Shown piece after piece: positions 29,964 through 39,364 of a stretch of DNA of 64,000 bases (its first letter is position 1; every line of letters starts with the position of its first letter). Source of the stretch: an uncultured Clostridia bacterium (GTDB lineage: Bacteria > Bacillota > Clostridia > TANB77 > UBA1234); assembly GCA_934132775.1 (NCBI GenBank), contig CAKPAA010000006.1:1-64000 (forward strand), given 5' to 3'. The position numbers and the translations under genes were made by a program. Below the pieces are notes generated by a model. That model was not told the DNA's origin, made no database searches, and worked only from the letters and a program-made list of their open reading frames with translations.

Positions 29964-29968
29964 AACAC

Positions 29969-30005
29969 AACAACCACAGATTTTTTAATCTGTGGTTGTT
30001 ATCTT
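29969..30005 (+). terminator. Rho-independent terminator
   Basis: AACAACCACAGATT and AATCTGTGGTTGTT form a 14-bp stem with a T-rich loop, directly after the stop at 29963. Confidence 0.85.
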
Positions 30006-30065
30006 TACTGCACAAAGTGATTATAACAAAATTAAACTTTTAATATAAATTATTTAATACCATCA

Positions 30066-30569
30066 CTATTGTTGTTGATTTTCACTTATTACTTCTGCAC
30101 TTTCAGTTTTTCCTGCTTTTTGATATTCATCTTTATTGAAACCTAAAATCATTAGGAATATTGGTTGCATAAAGAATAACCCTGTTGCAAATGCTCCACC
30201 GTGTCCAAAAGCTTTAGACAAACCATCACAGAATTTGCAATTAACGGCTATAAAATATATTAAATATATTAAATACAACAATGCCGTTATTATTCCTAAA
30301 ATTCCACTTGATGTAGCAGCTGCAATACTACCTAAAACAATAGATAATACAACTACAATTGCAGTAGCAACTACAAGTTCTATAAAATTTCTGCCAGCAA
30401 TTTTCCAAAGAATATAAGCATTATAAAAAGGAATAAGACTCTTCCATCCCTCTTCGCCTGCTTTTTCAAAAATCTTCCACTGTCCAATAACTAATGCAAC
30501 ATAAAAAAGTGTTGCAAACGTACTGTTTCCACCTAAAAACATTCCCATTAAATTTGAGCCATCGATCAT
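30066..30569 (-). CDS. DUF5684-like small integral membrane protein
   Basis: 167 residues, four or so transmembrane segments. EKAGEEGWKSLIPFYNAYIL followed by WKIAGRN is the hallmark of the DUF5684 family, often found near signal peptidases; function unknown. A polar, glutamine-rich tail ends the protein. Start at 30569 is set by GGGGGAG 7 bases upstream. It stands alone between two cassettes. Confidence 0.75.
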   Translation of the reverse strand: MIDGSNLMGMFLGGNSTFATLFYVALVIGQWKIFEKAGEEGWKSLIPFYNAYILWKIAGRNFIELVVATAIVVVLSIVLGSIAAATSSGILGIITALLYLIYLIYFIAVNCKFCDGLSKAFGHGGAFATGLFFMQPIFLMILGFNKDEYQKAGKTESAEVISENQQQ

Positions 30570-30676
30570 AAAATTCTCCCCCTTAATATCTTTTGTTATA
30601 AACACATTTTAATTTTATATAAACTGAAACTTCTTGTCAATATTTGGCGAAAGATTAAATTAGGCTTTTCTAAAAT

Positions 30677-30781
30677 TTATACTTCCAGTTCATCTAGCAG
30701 TTGCTTGTCCAGCGATGACTCATCCGGTCGTTGCTCTGGTGGTAGCGGGGGTAACTCTTGGTAATATACTTTTAACCACAT
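30677..30781 (-). pseudogene. Possible gene remnant, 34 codons
   Basis: A short G+C-richer island on the minus strand reads MWLKVYYQELPPLPPEQRPD and continues to an acidic end (LLDELEV). It has no RBS and looks like the C-terminal tail of a longer lost protein, perhaps a transposase. An upstream in-frame TAG blocks it. Weak support. Confidence 0.25.
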
Positions 30782-30788
30782 AAATAGC

Positions 30789-30820
30789 AAAGGCGAAAAC
30801 TAAAAGTAGTTTTCGCCTTT
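30789..30820. terminator. Hairpin terminator
   Basis: AAAGGCGAAAACTA pairs with TAGTTTTCGCCTTT over a 4-base loop, a 14-bp stem. It lies about 100 bases downstream of the membrane cassette gene ending at 30920. Confidence 0.75.
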
Positions 30821-30919
30821 ATAACATTATTTTTTTCTACGTTCAGCGATTTGAAAAAGGACAAGACTCGTCCATACTCCAATATCAAAGAAACAAAAAT
30901 TCATTTAGCCAAAATAGTT

Positions 30920-31858
30920 CTATGCTGCACTAAAGCAAATAGTAAATTTTCTTCCATCAAAAAGATCTGGAGGAATTACAAGTTTAATTGGTATATGACT
31001 TATACTCTTATACTCCGCAATACTGTTTCTGTCATCTTCTCCATTTGGCCTCAAAACAGCATTGCTTATTTTTTCCCTTGCATCACTGCATTTTTTCAGA
31101 CTGCCGACAGCCTCTTTACCACTACTTGTGGAATTATCGCAATGGACAGAAACTGGCTTTGCTCTTTCAGAAATCTTTTCACAAGCTGCAGGAACAGCAA
31201 TTGAACTAGTCACTTTCTCTTTACGAAGTCTCCTATGATGCCTACAAAGAGTCTGATTTTCAGTATTAGTCTTTTCAGACATTTCCTGTGTGGAAAGATC
31301 GGTAACCGTTTGCATATTTTCATTCTTTTCATGAGCATCATCATAAGATTTAGAAATAACAGATTGCCCTTCTTCTACTTTCTCACTAGGTTCTACCTTC
31401 TCACAATGATTTTCAAAAGTGGCAATATCTTCAAAACTAATGTGACGAACATATCTACGGCGTTTAGGCAAATCTATTGCATCAACTACATTTGTAGCAC
31501 TTTTCAAATTACATTCCGAAGGACTTTTAGGAGTATTAATACACATTATTCCAACTTCATCCTTAAAGAGTTCATCGGGTTTCATATTATCTTCATATTC
31601 TTCTTCATCTTCAACGTCATCTTCGACACCATAAATTTCTCTTCTAATTTTTCTCATTTTCATCTTTAAAAGAAAAGATTTTACGTCTAATCCTTCAAAA
31701 AGCATATACATGCTGGTAGCAAAAAGATACAATGTGCCTAAATTAAGAACGAAAGCATACTTATCAGACAAATTGATAGCCGTAGAAATCCACATCATCA
31801 TCGCGCAATAAAGCAACATGGAAACAGCAAAAATAGATTCCTTTTTATTATTACTCAT
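30920..31858 (-). CDS. Cassette membrane protein with long charged cytoplasmic tail
   Basis: 312 residues. Two transmembrane helices (about residues 9-27 and 34-51) then a long low-complexity, acidic and basic tail with EDDVEDEEEYEDN, an RRRYVRHISFEDIATF segment and CRHHRRLRKE. No known domain. RBS AGGAG with ATG 31858. It has its own divergent promoter at 32155-32183 and a terminator at 30789. Composition differs from resident genes. A membrane-tethered adaptor or regulator is conceivable, but not shown. Confidence 0.6.
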   Translation of the reverse strand: MSNNKKESIFAVSMLLYCAMMMWISTAINLSDKYAFVLNLGTLYLFATSMYMLFEGLDVKSFLLKMKMRKIRREIYGVEDDVEDEEEYEDNMKPDELFKDEVGIMCINTPKSPSECNLKSATNVVDAIDLPKRRRYVRHISFEDIATFENHCEKVEPSEKVEEGQSVISKSYDDAHEKNENMQTVTDLSTQEMSEKTNTENQTLCRHHRRLRKEKVTSSIAVPAACEKISERAKPVSVHCDNSTSSGKEAVGSLKKCSDAREKISNAVLRPNGEDDRNSIAEYKSISHIPIKLVIPPDLFDGRKFTICFSAA

Positions 31859-32154
31859 AAATATCATTTCTCCTATTTTTATTAACAATTCTTAGTTAAT
31901 GCTTCTGACAACCAAAGTTTTATTACTTTTTTAAATAGGTTTTATAGTCTATTGTGAAATCGATATATATTTTTAAAATCCGCATCAGTCCATCTCTAAT
32001 AAAAAATACAAACAGTAAGGTTAAATCTATATAAATTGCTAATCAGTAGCGCCTTTGCACCGATTGCAAGTAAAATTATTAAAACATTATTTGGCTTATT
32101 CAAGGTTGGTAAAAACACCTACCTTATGTAAAACTAATAAAAATAACAGTAAAC

Positions 32155-32183
32155 AGTATAATATGGTTTATGTAAATTGTCAA
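32155..32183 (-). promoter_or_regulatory. Cassette promoter with TTTACATAAA in the spacer
   Basis: Minus strand: TTGACA (32178-32183), spacer ATTTACATAAACCATAT (17 bases), TATACT (32155-32160). It drives the membrane protein gene at 31858. A second TTTTACATAAGG copy lies in the leader near 32124-32133. About 300 bases of leader follow, with a GGTAGGTG / hairpin and no gene. Confidence 0.75.
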
Positions 32184-32249
32184 CCATAAAAACAAGTATT
32201 CGCAGATGAAACATAAAACATAAAACTAACAAGAATGTCTAGATTTCTG

Positions 32250-32278
32250 TTGATGTTTTATGTTAATTGTGCTATAAT
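32250..32278 (+). promoter_or_regulatory. Cassette promoter with TTTATGTTAA in the spacer
   Basis: TTGATG (32250-32255), 17 bases TTTTATGTTAATTGTGC, TATAAT (32273-32278). It is divergent to the promoter at 32155-32183. Between them lies ACATAAAACATAAAAC, an inverted copy of the spacer motif. Confidence 0.75.
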
Positions 32279-32322
32279 TAGACTGTGTTTATAGACATTT
32301 GTATACCTTTGAAATGATTCTA

Positions 32323-32346
32323 TTTCGGAGGCACGGTCCTCCGAAA
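32323..32346 (+). promoter_or_regulatory. Leader hairpin before the RBS
   Basis: TTTCGGAGG and CCTCCGAAA form a 9-bp stem with loop CACGGT, ending four bases before GAGGAGG (32351-32357) of the next gene. The hairpin's own GGAGG is sequestered, leaving the second one free. Similar hairpin-then-RBS leaders precede the genes at 34090 and 44413. Confidence 0.6.
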
Positions 32347-32366
32347 ATAAGAGGAGGAAAAAAACA

Positions 32367-32627
32367 ATGAAAAAATTTGCAATCGACCTTAATTCAAAAG
32401 TAAAAGTTAAATTAACGAAAGCCGGAGTGGATGTGCTTCGCACACATTATATGATGTATAGACTTCCAGGCGCTCCGCAATTTAAAGTGTACACTGACAA
32501 GGATGGTTACTATGTAGCTACACTTTGGCAGCTTATGAATGCTTTTGGTGGATGTATGCTCTTAAACTCACCTTCTCTTTTCGAAGGTGATCTTGTCTTA
32601 ATTGATGAGGATCAGTTCAAAGACTAA
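32367..32627 (+). CDS. Unknown small cassette protein, 86 residues
   Basis: MKKFAIDLNSKVKVKLTKAG, then an alternating hydrophobic pattern and an acidic end (LIDEDQFKD). No transmembrane segment, no motif I recognise; small compact fold likely. GAGGAGG lies 9-10 bases upstream. It has its own promoter (32250-32278) and terminator (32635-32675), so it is a complete single-gene unit. Confidence 0.7.
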   Translation: MKKFAIDLNSKVKVKLTKAGVDVLRTHYMMYRLPGAPQFKVYTDKDGYYVATLWQLMNAFGGCMLLNSPSLFEGDLVLIDEDQFKD

Positions 32628-32634
32628 AATGTAA

Positions 32635-32675
32635 TCGCCTAGTTAGCTTTATATGCTGACTAGGCGAACTTTTTA
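32635..32675 (+). terminator. Rho-independent terminator
   Basis: TCGCCTAGTTAGC pairs with GCTGACTAGGCGA (one G-U), followed by ACTTTTTAAT. Just after the stop at 32627. The following 32676-32877 holds nothing recognisable. Confidence 0.85.
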
Positions 32676-32877
32676 ATAAATTTAAAATTATTTTAAATGG
32701 AGCGATTTCGAAACAGGTATGCGAAAAAATGACTTACTTTGTTTCAAGCACTCTTATATAATTCGATTTATTGTTTATAATTTAACATAAATTATATCTT
32801 TTTACAAGATATAAAAATAAAAAACAGGAAAATTTTTTTTTACAAATTAATTATTATTTCAAAAAGGAGGTTATAAT

Positions 32878-33674
32878 ATGCCAGAATTAAATGTTTTAAA
32901 TCAAAAGATAACTTATATAAAAATTGATGATGAAGATTATATATCTATTACAGATATGCTTAAATCAAAAGATGGGGATTTTTTGTATCAGACTGGCTAA
33001 GAAATAGGAATACCATTGAATTTTTAGGCATTTGGGAAGAAATTCATAATCCTAATTTTAATTATGGCGAATTCGCCATAATTAAAAGTCAAGCAGGTTT
33101 AAATAGCTATAAAATTAGTGTTAAAGAATGGACAGAAAAAACAAATGCAATTGGAATAATTTCAAAAGCTGGAAGATATGGAGGAACATATGCTCATAAA
33201 GATATTGCTTTTGAGTTTGGTATGTGGATTAGTCCAAAATTCAAGCTGTTATTGATAAAAGAATTTGAAAGATTAAAAGCAGAAGAACAAAAGCAAATAG
33301 GCTGGAATGCTAAAAGAGAACTTTCAAAAATTAATTATAGAATACATACAGATGCTATAAAGAAGAATTTAGTACCTAAAGAATTAACTAAATTTCAAAT
33401 AAACTTTGTTTATGCTGAAGAAGCAGATGTTTTAAATATGGCTTTATTTGGTATGACTGCAAAGGAATGGCATGATAAAAATCCTAATTTAAATGGGAAT
33501 ATAAGAGATTATGCAACAATGAATGAATTGATATGCTTAGCAAATTTGGAAAATTTAAATTCTGTTTTTATAAATGAAAGATTAAAACAAAGTGAAAGGC
33601 TTGAAAAATTAAATAAAATTGCAATTTCACAAATGCAAATTTTAAATGATACAGATATAAAATATCTAAAATAA
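32878..33674 (+). pseudogene. KilA-N domain protein, broken by a 1-base deletion
   Basis: ATG 32878 follows AAAGGAGG. The first 40 codons read ITYIKIDDEDYISITDMLKS, the N-terminus of a KilA-N DNA-binding domain, then stop at 33000 in the zero frame. The -1 frame continues with the rest of the domain (SDWLRNRNTIEFLGIWEE, NAIGIISKAGRYGGTYAHKD, DIAFEFGMWISP) and a C-terminal domain to 33674. The break is at a run of six T, one short of what the domain needs. No CGG is involved. KilA-N proteins are phage or mobile-element anti-repressors. It is a likely pseudogene. Confidence 0.8.
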
Positions 33675-33690
33675 TTATATTAAAAAAGAA

Positions 33691-33712
33691 AACTCCCACT
33701 TAAGTGAGAGAA
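33691..33712 (-). terminator. Terminator of the 115-residue cassette gene
   Basis: Minus strand CTCTCACTTAAGTGGGAG folds on itself and is followed by TTTTCTTTTTT. It lies 30 bases past the stop at 33743. Confidence 0.6.
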
Positions 33713-33742
33713 AGATATATCTTTTTTGATGATGGCTTAAGC

Positions 33743-34090
33743 TTACTTCATTGTTGCACCAGAAACATTTATTGCCATAGAGTCACGGAACTGAATCATA
33801 TCTTCCATTGAGAAGAAACTGAGGTAAACCTTGAGCTTGTGGTCTGCGTTGTGCATTTCCACTAGGTTAGCATTGCAACAAGCTGCCCACTTTAGAAGTG
33901 CTCTTGCTCTGTCAAATTCAACCTGCTTTCTATGGTTACTCTCCTTATCTCTCTTGGAAATAAACGATTCTTCTGCTTCGCCGATGGTCTGGTTCTTTAC
34001 GATGAGAATCGGAGATTCAAGTGGGATAGATACCACGAGAACATATTCCTCAACCTTGGGTTTGGGTGATAAAATCTTAATGATTGCCAT
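33743..34090 (-). CDS. Unknown cassette protein, 115 residues
   Basis: MAIIKILSPKPKVEEYVLVV, a beta-strand-rich start (SIPLESPILIV), a helical middle with basic patch KRDKESNHRKQVEFDRARA, and CC near WAACCNANL. No family recognised. AAGGAGG lies 8 bases before ATG 34090, preceded by a GGGCA/TGCCC hairpin. G+C content is higher than that of resident genes. It has its own promoter at 34177-34205 and a terminator at 33691. Confidence 0.65.
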   Translation of the reverse strand: MAIIKILSPKPKVEEYVLVVSIPLESPILIVKNQTIGEAEESFISKRDKESNHRKQVEFDRARALLKWAACCNANLVEMHNADHKLKVYLSFFSMEDMIQFRDSMAINVSGATMK

Positions 34091-34176
34091 AGTAATTCCT
34101 CCTTGGGCAGTTGCCCTGTCTAAAGTTGATTTTTCCTACATGATGAAACGGAGACCAGATTAGTTCATCACCTATA

Positions 34177-34205
34177 ATTATATCATATTTTACATAAAAT
34201 TGCAA
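34177..34205 (-). promoter_or_regulatory. Cassette promoter with TTTATGTAAA in the spacer
   Basis: Minus strand: TTGCAA (34200-34205), spacer TTTTATGTAAAATATGA (17 bases), TATAAT (34177-34182). The spacer aligns with those of the promoters at 29462 and 32250. Its leader holds a GGGCA hairpin before AGGAGG (34105-34116). Confidence 0.75.
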
Positions 34206-34384
34206 TGAATTTTTTCGTTTGTACCCATTTTTGAACTAATTTATGTCAGATATCTCTAGTTTGTCTTATATTGAATTTTATTTTATTAGTAAATTTTCTA
34301 ATAATAAATTTAAACACAAAAAAAGGGCGCACTAACCCTATTACAACCTCATGTGTCTTTTAATTTTATTTACGCTACTAAACT

Positions 34385-35035
34385 TCATATATTTTCTTGT
34401 TTATTCTTTATATGTCCTTTTGCTATTGTTAGCATTACTATAAATGTTAGATTTAACATTATTTTCATACCTCTTTTACAATTTTCTATTACTGGAACAC
34501 CAATAACATGCATATGTGGAGATGTTTCATCAAAATGTATTGTTGCATTAGCTATTTTAAAAGTAGGTAGTATTTTAGATAAATCTTGAATTTGCTCATT
34601 ATATACATCAGTCATTTTAAATCTATATTCATCATCTTTATCTTGCCAAAAGTCCATATCTCCAAGTTCTATAATAATTTCACAGGCAATATCATTTTGA
34701 GAATTACAAACTTTTTGAAAGTAATCTTTAACTTGTCTATCAGCTCTTGTCTTGCTATTATATTCAATTCTAATTTTTTCGAATTCATCTAAATAGACTT
34801 GTTTAACATCTTCTACAATATCATTAGTTTCATAAATAGTAGTAATTAAATCTCTTTGATTATCGTAATCTCGTAAATTGTGTTTATTTACTCTTGGTAA
34901 ATCATTTGCATTTTGAATAGCATTATTTGAAAGGGAAGTAGTTCCAGATACATTTCCTTTAGCTGTTTTTTTTGCTATTTTACTTTTATTCTTATCACTA
35001 CCCAAGTGAAAAGAATAGGCTAATTCTTGTTCCAT
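34385..35035 (-). pseudogene. Truncated MobV/Pre-type relaxase
   Basis: 216 residues from ATG 35035 (AAGGAGG upstream; start MEQELAYSFHLGSDKNKSK). The relaxase part includes DFWQDKDDEYRF and the metal-binding HFDETSPHMHVIGVPV, with the histidine triad typical of plasmid recombination enzymes. After CKRGMK the family normally continues into a catalytic and C-terminal region; here the sequence is replaced by an unrelated hydrophobic tail (IMLNLTFIVMLTIAKGHIKN) and stops at 34385. So it is a 3'-truncated remnant of a mobilisable element. Confidence 0.75.
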
Positions 35036-35104
35036 TAAACGCACCTCCTTGAACTTTCTTCGAAGCACAGGACTTTGACTTTGTCATAAGTCCTAACCTC
35101 CTAT

Positions 35105-35177
35105 GAGTTATGACGTGCCATCATAACTCGGGGGCTCTGCGAGTCAATAAATTTTCTCCCAATGGGATAAAATTTAT
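35105..35177. repeat. Palindromes upstream of mob, oriT-like region
   Basis: GAGTTATGA (35105-35113) and TCATAACTC (35121-35129) form a perfect 9-bp inverted repeat. At 35147-35177 ATAAATTTT-C-TCCCAATGGGA-T-AAAATTTAT is a nearly perfect 31-bp palindrome. Further stems follow at 35196-35224 and around 35241-35281 (GTTGCAA / TTGCAAC). Placed between the recombinase and the MobV gene, they fit an origin of transfer. Recombinase terminators are an alternative for the last ones. Confidence 0.5.
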
Positions 35178-35282
35178 TCAAATTACCTCACACAAAATTT
35201 ATATTGCTAACGCAAATATAAATTTGTATTCGCCAATTTGCTTGTTGCAACATTGCATATAAAAAAGTAATAGTTGCAACAA

Positions 35283-37147
35283 TTATTTATGCTGTTTCTT
35301 TGAAGTAGTATGAGTGACAAGTCCTAGTCGTAATTTTCCTTCTGGTTTTGCCAAAAAGTTCTTATATTGTTTTATCGCTACCATTCTAATTACCTTTTGA
35401 TTTTTCTTTAATTTAAACTCAATATGTCTATCTCTAATTTTAGCAACTTGTGACTTATTATCATAGTTTTCATCTATTTTATCGTCATGGAAATAATATT
35501 CTCCTAAATCCATGTAGTTTATATCTAATTCTTTTTTCAATGAGCTTAAATAATCTTGTAATTGTTCATTATTCATATTTACACTAATTTTTGTATCTTC
35601 AAGTTTGCCATCTCTTTCTAGCATAGTTGGAAAATCTACAACTCCATTATCATATAGCTTGTCTATCTGTTCTACAAAACTACTTCTAAAATTGATTTTA
35701 TCTATATCAAAATTTCCATTTTCATCCTTCTTTAATGTTGCTGTTTCAATGAATTTAGATATAAAAGATTGTTTTTCATCTTTACTTTTCATAGTCCATA
35801 ATTTTAATAAAACATCTTTATACATTTGATATTCTGTTAGTTTTTCTCTTTCTATATCTCTTTCAGCAAGTAGATGTATAGGATTGAATGTTTCTTTATC
35901 AAAATTAAGTGCTTCAATTTTTTTACTATCTAATTCTGATAGTTTCTTTTCAATAAACTCATAATCTTTTGCAAAATCTTCTTCGTGTAATATTCCATTG
36001 ACATAAACTTTCATAAGTCTTTCTTTTTGTTGTTCTAGTTTTTTGATTTCTTCTTCAATTTGTTTAGTTTCGTTATCTTTCTTTTCAGCAAGTAAAGGAT
36101 AGAAGTATTTTTTAACATTAAAATCATACTCTACTAAATCTAAAATATAGTCAATTAAGCAGTCTTCAATTTCATCTTCGTTATAATACAAGTTGCAGTT
36201 ATCACAGAAATAATACATATATTTTGATTTCTTACCACCTGCACCTTTACAAGTCATTATTTTACCGACAAGTAGGACATACAAGTTTTTGAAAGAATAT
36301 ATAAACTCTATTTCTGCAATAAGACCTTTGATTTTTTTCTTTTTGTTTTTGTACTTCTTCCCACATAGCCCTTGTTATAATAGGAGGGACAACATCTACA
36401 AATAATTCTGTTTCTTTGTTAGTATCATATTTATATCTTTCATAATCTCCCATATATATTTTATTATTTATAATTCTATCAATAGTAGAATCGCACCATT
36501 TTTTATTTCCAGGAGATAAAACTTTTTCTTCGTTCAAGATATTTGATATTGCTTGATAGCTTTTACCCTCTAAATACAATTCAAATATTCTTAAAACAAT
36601 ATCTTTTGTAGTAACATCTACTTTTAATGTTTTATCTTTATCTCTATAATAGCCTAATGGAGCTTTACCAGGAATATGACCTGCTTTAATTGCCCCATTT
36701 AAGCCAAATTTTGTTCTTTCACTAACTATTTCTATCTCAAGCTGAGAAAGTACAGTTAACATTCTAACAGAGAAACGACAGTTAGCAGTAGAAGTATTAA
36801 CATCATCTCTATCACAAATTAAATAACAATGATATTGTTCTAATGTGCTTATTAAAACTTTCAAATCTCTTACTGATCTTGTAACTCTATCAAGTTTATA
36901 AGCAACAATATAATTTAATTTGCCTGCTTTCATATCTTCTAACATTTGTTGAAATGCTGGTCTATCTTTCATATTTTTTGCTGATATTCCGGCGTCTTTA
37001 TAAACCTTAAATATTTCAAAATCTTTGTATTTACATAGTTGTCTTAGTTTTTCTTCTTGTTCTCCTAAACTAAATCCGTTCGCGAGCCTGATCTTCGGTA
37101 CTTACTCTAATATAAATACCTGCCATTTTCTTTTCTTCGTTTTCCAT
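35283..37147 (-). CDS. Large serine recombinase, interrupted twice by +1 shifts at CGG
   Basis: Reading from ATG 37147 (GGAGG upstream): GIYIRVSTEDQARE is the catalytic N-terminus with its serine. The zero frame ends after codon 24 (GAA CGG ATT TAG, CGG at 37076-37078). Skipping C restores GFSLGEQEEKLRQL, then the recombinase domain (YKLDRVTRSVRDLKVLI, SERTKFGLNGAIKAGHIPGK). At 36265-36267, TGT CGG TAA stops again; skipping C gives CPTCGKIMTCKGAGGKK, the zinc ribbon, and a long coiled-coil C-terminus to 35283. With both shifts the product is about 620 residues, the usual size of large serine integrases. In both places the restored residue is a family-conserved glycine. It lies next to the Mob remnant, so it is part of a mobile element. 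Confidence 0.85.
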
Positions 37148-37260
37148 TTACAACCTCCTAAAAAAAAAACAAAGTGCTAGAAAGCCTTTGCTAACTAACA
37201 CTTAAAAAATCTAATATTTACTTGTTATATTACTTGCTAAAAACAAAAAATCTTTTAGTA

Positions 37261-37503
37261 TTAGTTGCCATTGATAAAATCTCTTAATTTTGAGAGTGGA
37301 TATTTATTTGCTAAATTGCCTATGCAAAAGTATTCGTGTTCATTAAAGAATAGATATAACTTGTCTTTAATGAATATTCTATGAGGTTCTACATAAGCAA
37401 TATTAGTTTTTTCTATCATTCTCAAATTACCATTCTTTATCTTTGGTTCACAATTACTAAAAGTGCAAGCCCATTCAATCTTAGAATGTAATTCTTTACT
37501 CAT
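37261..37503 (-). CDS. Unknown small protein of the mobile region
   Basis: 80 residues from ATG 37503 (MSKELHSKIEWACTFSNCEP). No recognised family; compact, with aromatic FFNEHEYFCIG. Its RBS is weak (AGAGAAA). A strong AAAGGAGG farther upstream at about 37545 instead precedes GTG ATA CGA TAT CTA CAG TTA AAA GAG AAA TAA, a possible 10-residue leader peptide. It lies between the tRNA terminator and the recombinase start. Confidence 0.5.
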   Translation of the reverse strand: MSKELHSKIEWACTFSNCEPKIKNGNLRMIEKTNIAYVEPHRIFIKDKLYLFFNEHEYFCIGNLANKYPLSKLRDFINGN

Positions 37504-37603
37504 TGTTATTTCTCTTTTAACTGTAGATATCGTATCACAAAAACCTCCTTTTTTCAATATTTTGAGGCTATTTTTCTACTTTATGAAAATTTAAGGTAAA
37601 AAA

Positions 37604-37627
37604 ATAAGCCGACTAAATCGACTTATA
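37604..37627 (-). terminator. tRNA terminator
   Basis: Minus strand ATAAGTCGA-TTTA-GTCGGCTTAT followed by TTTTTT, about 80 bases past the tRNA-Thr 3' end. Confidence 0.75.
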
Positions 37628-37708
37628 TAAAGTGATACAATATTCACTTTTGTTTTCTTCAAACTCAATTATACCAATAATTATAAGTAGTTCGACGAAA
37701 ACGCATTA

Positions 37709-37784
37709 TGGAGCCAATGACAGGAATCGAACCTGCGACCTGCTGATTACGAATCAGCTGCACTACCGACTGTGCTACATTGGC
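37709..37784 (-). tRNA. tRNA-Thr(CGU)
   Basis: 76-base cloverleaf on the minus strand: acceptor GCCAATG/CATTGGC, D-arm GCACAGTCGGTAGTGC, anticodon arm GCTGA-TTCGTAA-TCAGC giving anticodon CGT (reads ACG, threonine), T-arm with GGTTCGATTCC, and encoded CCA at the 3' end. It stands at the edge of the mobile-element region; serine recombinases do not usually use tRNA genes as targets. Confidence 0.95.
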
Positions 37785-37930
37785 ATTTTGGTGCATGACC
37801 TCGCTCACGCACCTATTATTATAAAGTTATTGTTTGTAAATTGCAATCACTTTTTTACACAATATAAAAGTAATGAATTTAGAAAACATACAAGTGTACA
37901 AAACTTCACATTTATAATTGATTATTATCC

Positions 37931-39361
37931 TTACTTTGTTAAATATTCTAGTATCAATTTATTTAGAATTTGTGGATTTCCTTTTCCTTTCATTTCTTTC
38001 ATACATTGACCAACTAAAAATCCTAGTGCTCTGTCTTTTCCGTTTTTGTAATCTTCGACTGACTGTGGATTTGCTGCAATTATTTTGTCTACTACTTCTT
38101 TTATTGCTCCCTCATCAGATATTTGTACTAGCCCTTTTTCTTCTACTATTTTTTCTGCGTCTTTGCCTGTTTCAACCATTTCTTCAAATACTTTTTTGGC
38201 TATTGAACCACTTATTATTCCTTTATCTATTAAAGTTATAAGCTTTGCAAATTGCTTTGGTGTGAATGGAAGTTCGTTATATTCAATACCTTTTTCTCTT
38301 ACTACTCTTATTATGTCTGTCATTATCCAGTTGCTTACTGCTTTTGCGTTTCCACATTCTTTTGTGGCTGCTTCGAAAAAGTCTGATAGGTGTTTTGATG
38401 AGGTTATTATTCCTGCATCATACTCTGGTAACCCTAGTTCTTCTATATATCTTGCTTTTCTGCTTTCTGGCAACTCTGGTAATGTATCTTGAATATTTTT
38501 TATATATTCTTCTGTTAATCTTATTGGCATTAAATCTGGTTCTGGGAAGTATCTATAATCGTGTGCCTCTTCCTTTGTCCTCATTGCATAGCCTTCTCCT
38601 GCCTCGTCGTCCCATCTTCTTGTTTCTTGATGTACAACTCCTCCTGATTCTAATACTTCTTTTTGTCTTTGTATTTCAAATTCTATACTTCTTGCTATTG
38701 CTCTGAATGAGTTTAAATTTTTAGTTTCTGTTCTTGTTCCGAACTTTTCACTACCTACTGGTCTTAATGATAAGTTTACGTCTGCTCTTAGTGAACCTTC
38801 TTGCATTTTACAGTCTGATACACCTATGTATTCTAGTATTCCTTTTAGTCTTTCAACATATGCAACTGCCTCTTCTGCACTTCTCATATCTGGTTCTGAA
38901 ACGATTTCTATAAGCGGAACTCCAGCCCTGTTTAAGTCTACTAATGTTCCTCCTGTGTAGTTATCGTGAACAAGTTTTCCTGCATCTTCTTCTATGTGTA
39001 TTCTTGTAATGCCTATGTCTTTCTTTTTACCATCAACAACTACATCGACGTGTCCGTGTTCGCAAAGTGGTAAATCAAATTGTGATATTTGATATGCTTT
39101 TGGAAGGTCTGGATAGAAATAGTTTTTTCTATCTTGTTTACTTTCTCTTGCTATCTCACAATTTGTTGCAAGACCTGCTCTTACCGCATATTCAACGACT
39201 TTTTCATTTAACACAGGTAGTGCCCCTGGCATACCTGTACAAACTGGACAGCAGTGAGTGTTTGGTGCACTTCCAAACTCTGTTGAACAACCACAATATA
39301 TTTTAGTTTTTGTTGATAATTCTGCGTGGACTTCAAGTCCTATTACTACTTCGTATTCCAT
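37931..39361 (-). CDS. gatB: Asp/Glu-tRNA amidotransferase subunit B
   Basis: 476 residues. GatB holds the kinase site that activates Glu/Asp on mischarged tRNA. VIGLEVHAELSTKTKIYCGC at the N-terminus, with C-x-C and CCPVC zinc cysteines, and YFYPDLPKAYQISQFD are conserved. The C-terminal YqeY-like tail (NPQILNKLILEYLTK) binds tRNA. Last gene of the operon, 3 bases below gatA. Confidence 0.95.
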   Translation of the reverse strand: MEYEVVIGLEVHAELSTKTKIYCGCSTEFGSAPNTHCCPVCTGMPGALPVLNEKVVEYAVRAGLATNCEIARESKQDRKNYFYPDLPKAYQISQFDLPLCEHGHVDVVVDGKKKDIGITRIHIEEDAGKLVHDNYTGGTLVDLNRAGVPLIEIVSEPDMRSAEEAVAYVERLKGILEYIGVSDCKMQEGSLRADVNLSLRPVGSEKFGTRTETKNLNSFRAIARSIEFEIQRQKEVLESGGVVHQETRRWDDEAGEGYAMRTKEEAHDYRYFPEPDLMPIRLTEEYIKNIQDTLPELPESRKARYIEELGLPEYDAGIITSSKHLSDFFEAATKECGNAKAVSNWIMTDIIRVVREKGIEYNELPFTPKQFAKLITLIDKGIISGSIAKKVFEEMVETGKDAEKIVEEKGLVQISDEGAIKEVVDKIIAANPQSVEDYKNGKDRALGFLVGQCMKEMKGKGNPQILNKLILEYLTK

Positions 39362-39364
39362 ATT

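Noticed and set aside
30677..30781. A functional small proline-rich protein
   Set aside because: No RBS, in-frame stop just upstream, looks like the tail of a lost gene; listed only as a remnant.
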